DNA from: Limnobacter thiooxidans
GTDB taxonomy: Bacteria > Pseudomonadota > Gammaproteobacteria > Burkholderiales > Burkholderiaceae_B
Direction of reading: 5' to 3'
NCBI RefSeq assembly: GCF_036323495.1
Contig: NZ_AP028947.1
Span: forward strand, 1,426,001-1,490,000
Length of the DNA stretch: 64,000 nt
Positions 27,033 through 35,198 of this stretch are shown one piece after another. A model generated the notes under the pieces. That model had not been told where the DNA came from. It was given only the letters and a program-made list of their open reading frames with translations, and searched no databases. Within the stretch, counting starts at the first letter, position 1, and each line of letters begins with the position of its first letter. A program made the position numbers and the translations under genes.

Positions 27033-28487
27033 TTATACCTTGCGGGTCAGCAGTTTGGTCATGAATGCAAACATCTTGTTGTCATAGGGGGGTGACAACA
27101 TTTCCATCACGTGGAAACGGTTCTGTTTGAATATGGGCTTGAGTTTCGTCATGGTGTCGAAACCAAACTTGCCGTGGTAATGGCCCATGCCAGAATCGCC
27201 CACCCCGCCAAATGGCAAGTGTTCCTGCGCGATGTGGAACAGGGTCTCGTTCAAGCAAACTCCACCTGCGATCGTTTGTTTCATGACCAGGTCTTGTGTC
27301 TTCGATTCGTCATCGAACAAATACAGGGACAAGGGACGCGGCCTTTCATTGATGTAATCCAGTGCATCGTCCAGTCGCTTGTAGGTCACAACTGGCAGTA
27401 CCGGGCCGAAAATTTCTTCCTTCATCAGCATGGAGTCGGGTTTTGCGTTGAACACCAGCGTCATGGGCACCTTGCGGCCAGCGCCTTCAGCTGTTTTCAT
27501 CAGTGTCACAATGCGAGCGCCTTGTTCCGCTGCTTCATCCAGCAAGCGCTGCAAGCGTGCAGCATGGCGATCCGACACAATTCCAGTGAAGTCTTTGGAC
27601 AAAATGCCATCCGGGAAGCGTCTGGCAATAATTGCCTTGGCGTGTGAAATCAGTTCTTCTTCACAGCCTTCCGGAACCATCAGGTAGTCGGGTGCGATAC
27701 AGGTCTGGCCGGCGTTGATCGACTTGCCTGACAGCGTACGGGCAATCGCGTTTTCGAATCGGCCCCGGTTCGCCACCGTGGGTGCCGTGATGATTACGGG
27801 GCTTTTTCCGCCCAGTTCAAGCGTAACGGGCACCAGGTTTTCACTGGCCGCTTTCATGACCATCTTGCCAACCGGCGTGGAACCCGTGAATAGCAGGTGA
27901 TCAAAGGGAAGGCGTGAGAATTCAGCAGCCACTTCAGGACCGCCATTAATGACCTGTACCAGGTCACGGCCCAGGGTTTTGCTGAGCAGTTCATCCATCA
28001 AGGCGCTGAAGCGGGGGGTGTATTCACTCATCTTGATGAACACACGGTTGCCCGCTGTTAGCGCTGCAATCATGGGGCCGATGGTCAAAAACAGGGGGTA
28101 GTTCCAGGGAACGATCACGCCAACCACACCCAAAGGCTGCGGCATCAGACGGGTGCTGGCTGGTTTGAACCAGATACTCGCGCCATGATTGCGCGGCTTC
28201 ATCCAGCTTTTGCCATACTTCACCGCGTGGCGAATTCCTTCCAGAGAGGGAAACACCTCGGCCAGCAACGTATCATTTTGTGACCGGTAACCAAAGTCGG
28301 CAGAAATAGCTTCCGCAAAACGCAGTTTGTTGTCGTAGATCATGTCGCTCAGCGCCAAAAGCCATGCTTTTCGCTGTTCCCACTCCGGAAATGGATTGAT
28401 TCGACAGGCCTGTTTCAGTGATTCCAAAGTTGCTTTGAGTTCTGCTGCTGTTAATTCTTGTCCGTGTGCTTTGGATGGGGCATTCAT
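27033..28487 (-). CDS. aldehyde dehydrogenase, coniferyl-aldehyde dehydrogenase type
   Basis: Oxidises an aldehyde to the acid with NAD(P). 484 residues from ATG 28487. It has GVVGVIVPWNYPLFL, the coenzyme site FTGSTPVGK, the catalytic Glu in TLELGGKSPV and the catalytic Cys in INAGQTCIAPDYLMV. It ends with a hydrophobic/basic tail (MFAFMTKLLTRKV) that could associate with the membrane. It is first in a run with the Tat subunit (12 bp gap), GMC enzyme and lipase. Together they describe ester to alcohol to aldehyde to acid; this order is inferred. Confidence 0.88.
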   Translation of the reverse strand: MNAPSKAHGQELTAAELKATLESLKQACRINPFPEWEQRKAWLLALSDMIYDNKLRFAEAISADFGYRSQNDTLLAEVFPSLEGIRHAVKYGKSWMKPRNHGASIWFKPASTRLMPQPLGVVGVIVPWNYPLFLTIGPMIAALTAGNRVFIKMSEYTPRFSALMDELLSKTLGRDLVQVINGGPEVAAEFSRLPFDHLLFTGSTPVGKMVMKAASENLVPVTLELGGKSPVIITAPTVANRGRFENAIARTLSGKSINAGQTCIAPDYLMVPEGCEEELISHAKAIIARRFPDGILSKDFTGIVSDRHAARLQRLLDEAAEQGARIVTLMKTAEGAGRKVPMTLVFNAKPDSMLMKEEIFGPVLPVVTYKRLDDALDYINERPRPLSLYLFDDESKTQDLVMKQTIAGGVCLNETLFHIAQEHLPFGGVGDSGMGHYHGKFGFDTMTKLKPIFKQNRFHVMEMLSPPYDNKMFAFMTKLLTRKV

Positions 28488-28616
28488 GGTTGTCTCACTC
28501 TTCGGATTAACATTAACGAATGTAAACATAAATTTTGACTATTTTCCATGTCTGATTTGTGCTGCCTTGCAGCAATTGACCTGGAGCTCCGCCAATCTAC
28601 TTTTTATCTTGCCGCC

Positions 28617-29324
28617 ATGATCGACATTCATTCCTCTCCTTTGGAGCTTCAAAAAGCCATCACTGCCTTGCGCCGTGGTGAAGGCAGATCAGCAGAGTTT
28701 TTACTCTTGAAAAAAGATGTAAAAATATTTCAAAACAATCGGTTGGAAAATACTTATCAGGATTTACTTGAAAGCAAGGGTATGCACAAGGCTTGTCGCT
28801 TTTTTCTGGACCAACTGTATTGCACCCACGATGTCAGCCTGCGCGATCACCAAGTGGAACGGGTGCTGCCCAAGCTCGAAAAACTGTTGCCCGGTGGTGC
28901 TGTAGATACCGTGCGCAAAGTGATTTACATGGATTACCTTGCAGAATTGATGGATGATGAAATAAGCAGCTTAATCAATGCTGAAGAATGGTTTTCTGAT
29001 AAATCACTTCAGGAAAAGATGTACATTGACGCATTCAAACGCCAGGCGCAGTTTGCCGTTCGGGAAAAGCAGGTATTTCTGGTTCAAGAGGTGGGTGAAT
29101 CTTTGCGAAAGCTTGTCAAATTGCCGTTTCTGGGCGCATTGATGCGGATGACCCGTGGTGCAGCGCAAAAGGCAGGTTTAGAAGATTTCCACAATTTTCT
29201 GAGTATTGGCCTTGAAGCCTTTTCGGCGCTGGACAAGCCCACGCTTTTTTTCCAGATTATTCAGGAACGTGAAATGTCAATTTTGTCCGGTATTCGACAA
29301 GGTACCTTGTCGAAATTTCCTTGA
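28617..29324 (+). CDS. conserved protein of unknown function with FFLDQLY motif
   Basis: 235 residues from ATG 28617. An in-frame ATG at 28548 would add a cysteine-rich, unlikely leader; neither start has a good ribosome binding site. The sequence is helical and soluble, with CRFFLDQLYCTHDVSLRDHQVERVLPKLEKLLP near residues 60-95. That segment resembles a conserved proteobacterial pattern FFL-x-x-LY-x-x-x-D-x-x-x-RD of unknown role. It is divergent from the aldehyde dehydrogenase and upstream of fadD on the same strand. No enzyme motif is visible. Confidence 0.6.
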   Translation: MIDIHSSPLELQKAITALRRGEGRSAEFLLLKKDVKIFQNNRLENTYQDLLESKGMHKACRFFLDQLYCTHDVSLRDHQVERVLPKLEKLLPGGAVDTVRKVIYMDYLAELMDDEISSLINAEEWFSDKSLQEKMYIDAFKRQAQFAVREKQVFLVQEVGESLRKLVKLPFLGALMRMTRGAAQKAGLEDFHNFLSIGLEAFSALDKPTLFFQIIQEREMSILSGIRQGTLSKFP

Positions 29325-29455
29325 TCTGAGCTTGCTGGCAGGTACACATTGCATTTTGAGTGCTTTAGAATCCATGTTCTTTGATAATCCGGTATTGTTG
29401 CCACCCAATACCAACCAGTCGCGAAGCACGGCAGTGCGCAATGAAGGAGACGTTT

Positions 29456-31147
29456 GTGACAGATAAAGCCTGGATTCAAAGCTACCCACCCGGAGTACCC
29501 ACGGCGGTTGATTTGAATCAGTACCCCTCCATTCGGGATATTTTCGAGGATGCCAGTCGCAAATTCGCGGATAACACCGCATTCAGCAACATGGGCACGG
29601 GCATGACCTATGCCCGGCTTGATGCGCTCACACGCGATTTCGGTGCCTACCTGCAAAGTTTGCCTGGCATGAAAAAGGGCGATCGTGTTGCTTTCATGAT
29701 GCCGAATCTGTTGCAGTACCCTGTCGCCATATTGGGCGCGATCCGGGCGGGCTTCGTGGTAGTGAACGTCAACCCGCTGTACACCCCCACCGAGCTTGAA
29801 TATCAGCTTCGTGATTCCGGCGCCAAGGTGGTCGTGGTCTTCGAGAATGTGGCCCACACACTGGATAAAGTACTGAAAAACACGCCAGTTGAGCACATTG
29901 TGCTGGCCTCCATGGGCGAAATGCACGGTTTTTTCAAGCGCGTGTTGCTCAATTTCGTGGTTCGATATGTCAAGAAATTGGTGCCTGCGTTCAAAATTGC
30001 CGGCGCCATTACTTTCAAGAAAGCGTTGGCGCTGGGTTCCAACAATGAACTGAAAAAGGTCAATATCACCCAGGACGATTTGGCCTTTTTGCAATACACA
30101 GGTGGCACCACAGGTGTGGCCAAAGGCGCCATGCTGACCCATGGCAATATTGTGGCCAATCTACAACAGGCCTCGGCCTGGCTTAACCAGGACATTGAAG
30201 AAGGCAAGGAAATCGCCATCACGGCGCTGCCGATGTACCACATCTTCTGTTTGACAGCCAATATTCTGGTGTTCCTGAAAGTGGGCGGGCATAGCTTGCT
30301 GATCACAGACCCCCGCAACATGAAAGCGTTTGTCAAAACCTTGACTGCTGTGCCTTTCACGGCCCTCACAGGGGTTAACACCCTGTTTAACGGTTTGTTG
30401 AATACGCCCGGATTTGAGCAGGTTGATTTTTCACATGTGAAGCTTGTACTTGGCGGCGGTGCTGCCATTGAACCCGCTGTGGCTGACCGCTGGAAAAAGG
30501 TCACCGGCACACGGTTGTCGGAAGCATACGGCCTGACAGAAGCCTCCCCTGCAGTGTGTATTAATCCGCTCCACGAAGAATACAACGGCTCTATTGGCTT
30601 GCCTGTACCGTCCACAGACGTCACCATTCGCGACGACGACTTCAATCAGTTACCAGTTGGTCAGGAAGGGGAGTTGTGTGTCAAAGGCCCGCAAGTGATG
30701 CGCGGATACTGGAACAAGCCGCGTGAAACAGCCGAAATTCTGACCCAGGACGGCTGGTTGAAGACTGGCGATATCGCTTACATGGATGAAAACGGCTATT
30801 TCTACATCACCGATCGCAAGAAAGACATGATTCTGGTGTCGGGCTTTAATGTCTATCCCAAGGAGATTGAGGCCGTCGCCACGATGCTGGAAGGCGTTTT
30901 CGAGGCGGCAGCGGTTGGCGTTCCAGATGGCAAAACTGGCGAAGCCGTGAAGTTGTTCGTCGTCAAGAAAGACAACAACCTGACAGCCGAGCAGGTGATC
31001 GAGCATTGCCGCAAGCACATGACAGCCTACAAAATTCCACGCCACGTGGAATTCATGAAAGACCTGCCCAAGAGCCCCGTGGGCAAGGTGTTGCGCCGCG
31101 AGCTGCGTGACATGGAAAAGAAGCGTTTGCAGGATCAAAACGCCTGA
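29456..31147 (+). CDS. fadD: long-chain fatty acid-CoA ligase
   Basis: The central acyl-CoA synthetase for fatty acid use. 563 residues. AMP-binding motif YTGGTTGVAKGAMLTH, then YGLTEASP and the signature GWLKTGDIAYMDENGYFYITDRKKDMILVSGFNV split over 30 residues. The catalytic Lys is in SPVGKVLRRELRD. The GTG at 29456 is chosen: AAGGAG is 8 nt upstream, and homologues start about ten residues before SYPPGVP. An ATG at 29441 overlaps that binding site. It closely matches E. coli-type FadD, unlike the FATP-type enzyme at 8.9 kb. Confidence 0.93.
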   Translation: MTDKAWIQSYPPGVPTAVDLNQYPSIRDIFEDASRKFADNTAFSNMGTGMTYARLDALTRDFGAYLQSLPGMKKGDRVAFMMPNLLQYPVAILGAIRAGFVVVNVNPLYTPTELEYQLRDSGAKVVVVFENVAHTLDKVLKNTPVEHIVLASMGEMHGFFKRVLLNFVVRYVKKLVPAFKIAGAITFKKALALGSNNELKKVNITQDDLAFLQYTGGTTGVAKGAMLTHGNIVANLQQASAWLNQDIEEGKEIAITALPMYHIFCLTANILVFLKVGGHSLLITDPRNMKAFVKTLTAVPFTALTGVNTLFNGLLNTPGFEQVDFSHVKLVLGGGAAIEPAVADRWKKVTGTRLSEAYGLTEASPAVCINPLHEEYNGSIGLPVPSTDVTIRDDDFNQLPVGQEGELCVKGPQVMRGYWNKPRETAEILTQDGWLKTGDIAYMDENGYFYITDRKKDMILVSGFNVYPKEIEAVATMLEGVFEAAAVGVPDGKTGEAVKLFVVKKDNNLTAEQVIEHCRKHMTAYKIPRHVEFMKDLPKSPVGKVLRRELRDMEKKRLQDQNA

Positions 31148-31183
31148 TTTCATTGAAATTTCGCCTGCCAATTGGCTTTAACA

Positions 31184-31212
31184 TTGTCAGGTGAGCAAAA
31201 ACCCACTATACT
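31184..31212 (+). promoter_or_regulatory. sigma-70 promoter of the rpsF operon
   Basis: TTGTCA, 17-bp spacer, TATACT: near consensus at both boxes and with optimal spacing, 75 bp before rpsF. Confidence 0.7.
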
Positions 31213-31224
31213 TTCGGGTTACCT

Positions 31225-31255
31225 GCCACTACACCACGGGGGTGTGGTGGCTTTT
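31225..31255 (+). promoter_or_regulatory. strong hairpin in the rpsF 5' leader
   Basis: An 11-bp stem (GCCACTACACC with GGTGTGGTGGC) around a 5-nt ACGGG loop, followed by TTTT. It begins about 13 nt after the predicted -10 box, so it would form at the very 5' end of the transcript. It could be an attenuator, an S6:S18 binding leader, or a terminator for fadD. The conserved internal-loop details of the known S6:S18 motif are not clear here. Confidence 0.45.
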
Positions 31256-31286
31256 CCAATTGTGGAAAATCCATAGGAGTTAATCA

Positions 31287-31691
31287 ATGCGTCACTATGA
31301 AATTGCTTTCATCGTGCATCCCGACCAGAGCGAGCAAGTGCCAGCCATGGTTGAGAAGTATCGTGGAATCATCGAAGCCAACGGCGGCAAAGTTCACCGT
31401 CACGAAGACTGGGGCCGTCGCCAATTGGCATACCCCATTCAGAAACTGGCCAAAGCACACTATGTGTTGTTGAACATCGAATGCAGCCAGGAAGTTCTGG
31501 ACGAACTGGAAACTGCGTTCAAATTCAACGATGCCGTACTGCGTCACCTGACCGTGAAGATGAAAAAAGCTGAAACAGCACCTTCTCCAATGATGAAGGA
31601 AGTTCAGCGTGAGCAAGAGCGCAAAGCCGCTTCTGCCACTGCGTCTTCAAATGACGACAGCGCCGATTCAGACGAAGGTGACGACGAGTAA
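31287..31691 (+). CDS. rpsF: 30S ribosomal protein S6
   Basis: 134 residues beginning [25 protein letters not shown], the classic S6 start. The RNA- and S18-binding core [20 protein letters not shown] follows. The C-terminal tail from about residue 105 is low complexity and acidic ([15 protein letters not shown]), as in many S6 proteins that are glutamylated or simply extended. TAGGAG lies 7 nt before the ATG. First gene of rpsF-priB-rpsR-rplI. Confidence 0.97.
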   Translation: MRHYEIAFIVHPDQSEQVPAMVEKYRGIIEANGGKVHRHEDWGRRQLAYPIQKLAKAHYVLLNIECSQEVLDELETAFKFNDAVLRHLTVKMKKAETAPSPMMKEVQREQERKAASATASSNDDSADSDEGDDE

Positions 31692-31716
31692 ATCGTCAAA
31701 CCCATTGACTGAATCG

Positions 31717-32067
31717 ATGAATCAGGAGGAAGAGAAACCAAATTCAAGCAAGTTCGGGGAAGAAGGAAAGGCAGGTATCAACCAGCTTACCTTGACCGGC
31801 ACACTGATTGCGAAATCTGTGTTGCGTTACACCCCGGCAGGTTTGCCCATTTGCGAGTTTGAGCTCGAACACGAAAGTGAACAGCTTGAAGCCTCCAAGC
31901 CAAGATTGGTGAAATGTACCGTTCAAGCGCTCGCGCTTGGGGTTGCAGCTAGCCAAGTGAATGGACTGGAATTGGGAAGCCTGAAGAACTGGTCTGGATT
32001 TGTTGCTCTTCGTTCGCACAAATCAAAAAGTCTTCGATTCCATGTTTGCGCAGTGCGCGAATGTTGA
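31717..32067 (+). CDS. priB: primosomal replication protein N
   Basis: A single-stranded-DNA-binding OB-fold protein that helps restart replication with PriA/DnaT. The OB core starts at INQLTLTGTLIAKSVLRYTPAGLPICEF and ends LRFHVCAVREC. From ATG 31717 there are 22 residues (MNQEEEKPNSSKF...) ahead of the usual family start, and they are charged and disordered. There is no ATG/GTG/TTG nearer the core. An ATC at the family start position is preceded by a strong AAGGAAAGG. The position between rpsF and rpsR is the standard betaproteobacterial one. Confidence 0.85.
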   Translation: MNQEEEKPNSSKFGEEGKAGINQLTLTGTLIAKSVLRYTPAGLPICEFELEHESEQLEASKPRLVKCTVQALALGVAASQVNGLELGSLKNWSGFVALRSHKSKSLRFHVCAVREC

Positions 32068-32092
32068 AGACTTGAATTAGTTGGAGAATATT

Positions 32093-32362
32093 ATGGCTTT
32101 TGGTCGTAAAAATGATCGCAAGGGACGTCGTCCACAACAGAACCCCCTGTTCAAGCGCAAGAAGTTTTGCCGCTTCACAGTGGGCAAAGTAGAGCAGATT
32201 GATTACAAAGACATCGACACGCTCAAAGATTTCATCGGCGAAAACGGCAAGATCATGCCTGCTCGCATCACTGGTACCAAGGCGAACTATCAGCGCCAGT
32301 TGGACACAGCGATCAAGCGCGCACGTTTCCTGGCCTTGGTGCCTTACACCGATAACCACTAA
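32093..32362 (+). CDS. rpsR: 30S ribosomal protein S18
   Basis: 89 residues starting [28 protein letters not shown] and containing [27 protein letters not shown], diagnostic of S18. TTGGAGA precedes the ATG by 6 nt. Partner of S6 in the 30S platform and in the same operon. Confidence 0.97.
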   Translation: MAFGRKNDRKGRRPQQNPLFKRKKFCRFTVGKVEQIDYKDIDTLKDFIGENGKIMPARITGTKANYQRQLDTAIKRARFLALVPYTDNH

Positions 32363-32380
32363 GCAGCTCGGGAGCTCACA

Positions 32381-32833
32381 ATGCAAGTAATTCTTCTTGA
32401 GAAAATGCCCAATCTGGGTCAACTGGGTGACGTGGTTCGTGTAAAAGACGGCTATGCGCGTAACTTCCTGATTCCTTACGGCAAAGCCAAGCGCGCCACT
32501 GAAACAGCAATCGCTGAATTTCAGTCACGCCGTGCCGAGCTGGAAAAAGCTGCTGCTGACAAGTTGTCTGCTGCACAAGCCTTGGGCGCAAAGTTGGCTG
32601 AAGCCACTGTTCGCCTTAGCGAAAAAGCTGCGGTGGACGGTCGTCTGTTTGGTTCTGTAACCAACCACGACATCGCTGCTGCTTTGAATGCTGCTGGCCT
32701 GAAAGTTGAAAAAGCACAGGTTCGCATGCCCAACGGCGCACTCAAAATTGCTGGCGAGCACACTGTAACCGTATCACTGCACCCCGACGTGGTTGTGGAT
32801 GTGAAGGTTGTAGTGGCTGGCGAAGCTGCCTGA
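32381..32833 (+). CDS. rplI: 50S ribosomal protein L9
   Basis: 150 residues. N-terminal domain [32 protein letters not shown], a long connecting helix, and a C-terminal domain with [16 protein letters not shown], as expected for L9. CGGGAG lies 8 nt upstream. Last gene of the ribosomal operon. The terminator follows about 100 bp later. Confidence 0.97.
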   Translation: MQVILLEKMPNLGQLGDVVRVKDGYARNFLIPYGKAKRATETAIAEFQSRRAELEKAAADKLSAAQALGAKLAEATVRLSEKAAVDGRLFGSVTNHDIAAALNAAGLKVEKAQVRMPNGALKIAGEHTVTVSLHPDVVVDVKVVVAGEAA

Positions 32834-32936
32834 TCAAGGCCAGCTGACAGCATCGGTTTCAGGCTGGGTGAAACATCCTATTTAAGTCCAAGGGTCAAGC
32901 CACATTCGGTTATACTTTTGGTCTGCCTGAACCAAC

Positions 32937-32965
32937 AAAAAAGGTCACCCCAAGGTGGCCTTTTT
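32937..32965 (+). terminator. Rho-independent terminator between rplI and dnaB
   Basis: Poly-A, AAGGTCACC, loop CCAA, GGTGGCCTT, then TTTTT. Nine-pair stem with one G-U. It ends 13 bp before the dnaB start codon. Confidence 0.8.
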
Positions 32966-32978
32966 CTATTGTGAACCT

Positions 32979-34364
32979 ATGTCCGAGAATCGACTTACAG
33001 AACAAGAAATGACGGGTCTTCGCGTACCGCCGCACTCGCTTGAATCCGAGCAGTCGGTTGTGGGGGGCTTGCTGCTTGATAACCAGGCCTGGGACCGAAT
33101 CGGTGATGTGATTCGAGCTGATGATTTCTACCGCTATGACCACAGGGTTATTTTTGAGCACATTGCCAAGCTGATCGACGGGTCCAAGCCGGCCGACGTG
33201 ATCACCGTGTATGAATCGCTTCAGTCCTCGGGCAAAGCCGAGGACGTCGGCGGGTTGGCTTACCTGAATACCTTGGCCACCAACACCCCATCAGCAGCCA
33301 ACATTCGCCGCTATGCGGAAATTGTGCGCGACCGCGCAGTGTTGCGCCGCCTCATCACGATTAGCGATGACATCGCCACCACCGCGCTGAATCCCCAGGG
33401 CAAAGACACCAAAACCATTCTCGATGAAGCCGAAAGCAAGATTTTCAAGATTGCTGAAGACGGTGCACGCGGCGCGGGTGGTTTTCAGGATTTGCAGCCT
33501 GTTCTCAGCAAAGTGGTTGAACGAATCGACGAGTTGTACCATCGTGACAGCACCAGCGACATCACGGGTATTTCCACAGGTTTTGTGGACCTGGACAGCA
33601 AAACATCGGGTTTGCAGCCTGGCGATTTGATCATCGTGGCTGGAAGACCCTCAATGGGAAAAACCGCCTTCAGCTTGAATATTGGCGAACACGTGGCTGT
33701 GGAGGAGGGCCACGCAGTGGCCGTGTTCTCCATGGAAATGGGTGCCACGCAGTTGGCCATGCGTTTGTTGGGCTCTGTCGGAAGGTTGGACCAGCATAGG
33801 TTGCGCACAGGCCGCTTGACTGACGAAGACTGGCCGCGCCTGACCTATGCGGTCGAGAAAATGCAGAACGCGCAGCTGTTCATTGATGAAACGCCTGCCT
33901 TGTCGTCCATGGAAGTGCGGGCGCGCTGCCGCCGATTGGCGCGCCAATGTGGCCAGCTCGGTTTGGTGATCATCGACTACCTTCAATTGATGGGTTCTTC
34001 GTCGCCGGGTGAAAACCGCGCCACTGAAATTTCCGAAATTTCCCGTTCATTGAAAGGTTTGGCCAAGGAATTGAATTGCCCGGTGATTGCGCTTTCGCAG
34101 TTGAACCGTTCTTTGGAACAGCGACCCAACAAGCGCCCGGTAATGAGTGACCTTCGTGAATCCGGTGCGATCGAGCAGGATGCGGATGTGATCTTGTTCA
34201 TTTACCGCGATGAAGTGTACAACCCCGATTCGCCGGACAAAGGCACGGCGGAAATCATTATCGGCAAACAACGTAATGGACCGATTGGCGCCATTCGCGT
34301 GACTTTCCTGGGTATGTACACCAAGTTTGAAAACTACGCTGGCCCGCAACCCGAAAGCGAATAA
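32979..34364 (+). CDS. dnaB: replicative DNA helicase
   Basis: The hexameric 5'-3' helicase of the replication fork. 461 residues. N-terminal domain VPPHSLESEQSVVGGLLLDN; RecA-like motor with Walker A GRPSMGKTAF, Walker B VIIDYLQLMGSS, and the late DLRESGAIEQDADVILFIYRDE. The ATG at 32979 is used; a frame start at 32955 lies within the terminator hairpin and adds a non-family leader. A TATACT at 32911-32916 could be part of its promoter, but then the terminator is transcribed first. Confidence 0.96.
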   Translation: MSENRLTEQEMTGLRVPPHSLESEQSVVGGLLLDNQAWDRIGDVIRADDFYRYDHRVIFEHIAKLIDGSKPADVITVYESLQSSGKAEDVGGLAYLNTLATNTPSAANIRRYAEIVRDRAVLRRLITISDDIATTALNPQGKDTKTILDEAESKIFKIAEDGARGAGGFQDLQPVLSKVVERIDELYHRDSTSDITGISTGFVDLDSKTSGLQPGDLIIVAGRPSMGKTAFSLNIGEHVAVEEGHAVAVFSMEMGATQLAMRLLGSVGRLDQHRLRTGRLTDEDWPRLTYAVEKMQNAQLFIDETPALSSMEVRARCRRLARQCGQLGLVIIDYLQLMGSSSPGENRATEISEISRSLKGLAKELNCPVIALSQLNRSLEQRPNKRPVMSDLRESGAIEQDADVILFIYRDEVYNPDSPDKGTAEIIIGKQRNGPIGAIRVTFLGMYTKFENYAGPQPESE

Positions 34365-34712
34365 CGTTCCTGTTCGGCGTTCGTTATTGCGTGTCCCACC
34401 TTTGACAAGGCAATGTATCGCAAGCCTATTTCGGTCTCGTTGCTGCTCATCTCGCCTTGGACAAGGCTGATTTCCCGTCTTGTTGATTCTGGCTTGGGGT
34501 ATGCGAAACGCAAAGCGTCTTCGCATCGATTGCTAGCGCAATCGCCCCGCGCTGCGAATCAGCAGGGAAGCCTTGTCCTGAATCGGCAAGTTGATGCAGC
34601 AAACGAACACCTCACAGGCTGTGAACTTGCGTCGGTGAAAGGGCGGGGATTCACTCAACGTCGCAAGTCACAAGTCGCTAGTTTGCATCCTCGGTAAGCT
34701 CTGTGACCCTGT
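34365..34712. other. 348-bp non-coding region rich in hairpins
   Basis: No convincing gene on either strand. The open frames here are basic or low-complexity and lack ribosome binding sites. The region contains the large element at 34459-34578, and a further dyad at 34626-34667 (CTTGCG, then GTGAA, loop, TTCAC, CGCAAG). It separates dnaB from an AT-richer two-gene island. Confidence 0.6.
34459..34578. repeat. structured element 1: long stem capped by two hairpins
   Basis: The outer arms GGACAAGGCT (34459-34468) and AGCCTTGTCC (34569-34578) are perfect complements. Inside, CTTGTTGATTC pairs with GAATCAGCAGG (two G-U), then GGGG with CCCC. The cap is two adjacent hairpins: 34501-34526 (11 bp with one bulged C) and 34527-34544 (7 bp, loop TAGC). 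The architecture matches element 2 at 35795-35917. Confidence 0.6.
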
Positions 34713-35198
34713 TTAGTCCTCGATCAAGCTATTGTGCAAACTTGTAGTCTGTTCACCAGTGACATCATCAATTTTCCATCTTCCGGTTTCTCGAACCAGA
34801 TCAAGCCTTAGCTTTTCAGTCATTCCGGAAACCAAGAGGGTAACCCGAACTGTTACCTGACCATCTTTTGAAACTCCAGGTGTTATTTCAACAATTTGAA
34901 CTGATGCAGGGTCCTGACAATTACACAATGGATCGGCAGAAATTTTGCCGATTTCTCCGGATGCAATTTGTTGTTGCTGCTCTTTTCTAATCAGCCCCAG
35001 AAGTGTTGATGAGTAAATTTCATCAGCTTTGTCCAACGAGGAAGAATTTGAGTTTTCGTGGTACAGCTCAGCATATGTATGCTGAACAAAATCTACGCCT
35101 TTAGGCTCAGATTTTTCATTTAAAAACCACAAAACAACTGCAAGGCCAAGAGCGGAAAGCAGCCCGATTACAACTGAAAAATTCCGTGAAAATTTCAT
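34713..35198 (-). CDS. DUF3828-like exported or membrane-anchored small protein, possible immunity protein
   Basis: 161 residues. The N-terminal hydrophobic segment VVIGLLSALGLAVVLWFL after a basic start predicts a signal anchor. The rest would be periplasmic: a YAELYHENSNSSS helix, the DPLCNCQDP motif, and a C-terminal LRLDLVRETGRWKIDDV...SLHNSLIED typical of DUF3828 proteins. The start overlaps the end of the amidase-like gene by 4 bp (ATGA), the classic layout of an effector/immunity couple. The gene is visibly richer in A and T than its neighbours, suggesting transfer. The immunity role is inferred. Confidence 0.65.
   Translation of the reverse strand: MKFSRNFSVVIGLLSALGLAVVLWFLNEKSEPKGVDFVQHTYAELYHENSNSSSLDKADEIYSSTLLGLIRKEQQQQIASGEIGKISADPLCNCQDPASVQIVEITPGVSKDGQVTVRVTLLVSGMTEKLRLDLVRETGRWKIDDVTGEQTTSLHNSLIED

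Noticed and set aside
34413-34697. 94-residue frame after dnaB
   Set aside because: It runs through the hairpins of structured element 1, has mixed basic composition and no start signals.
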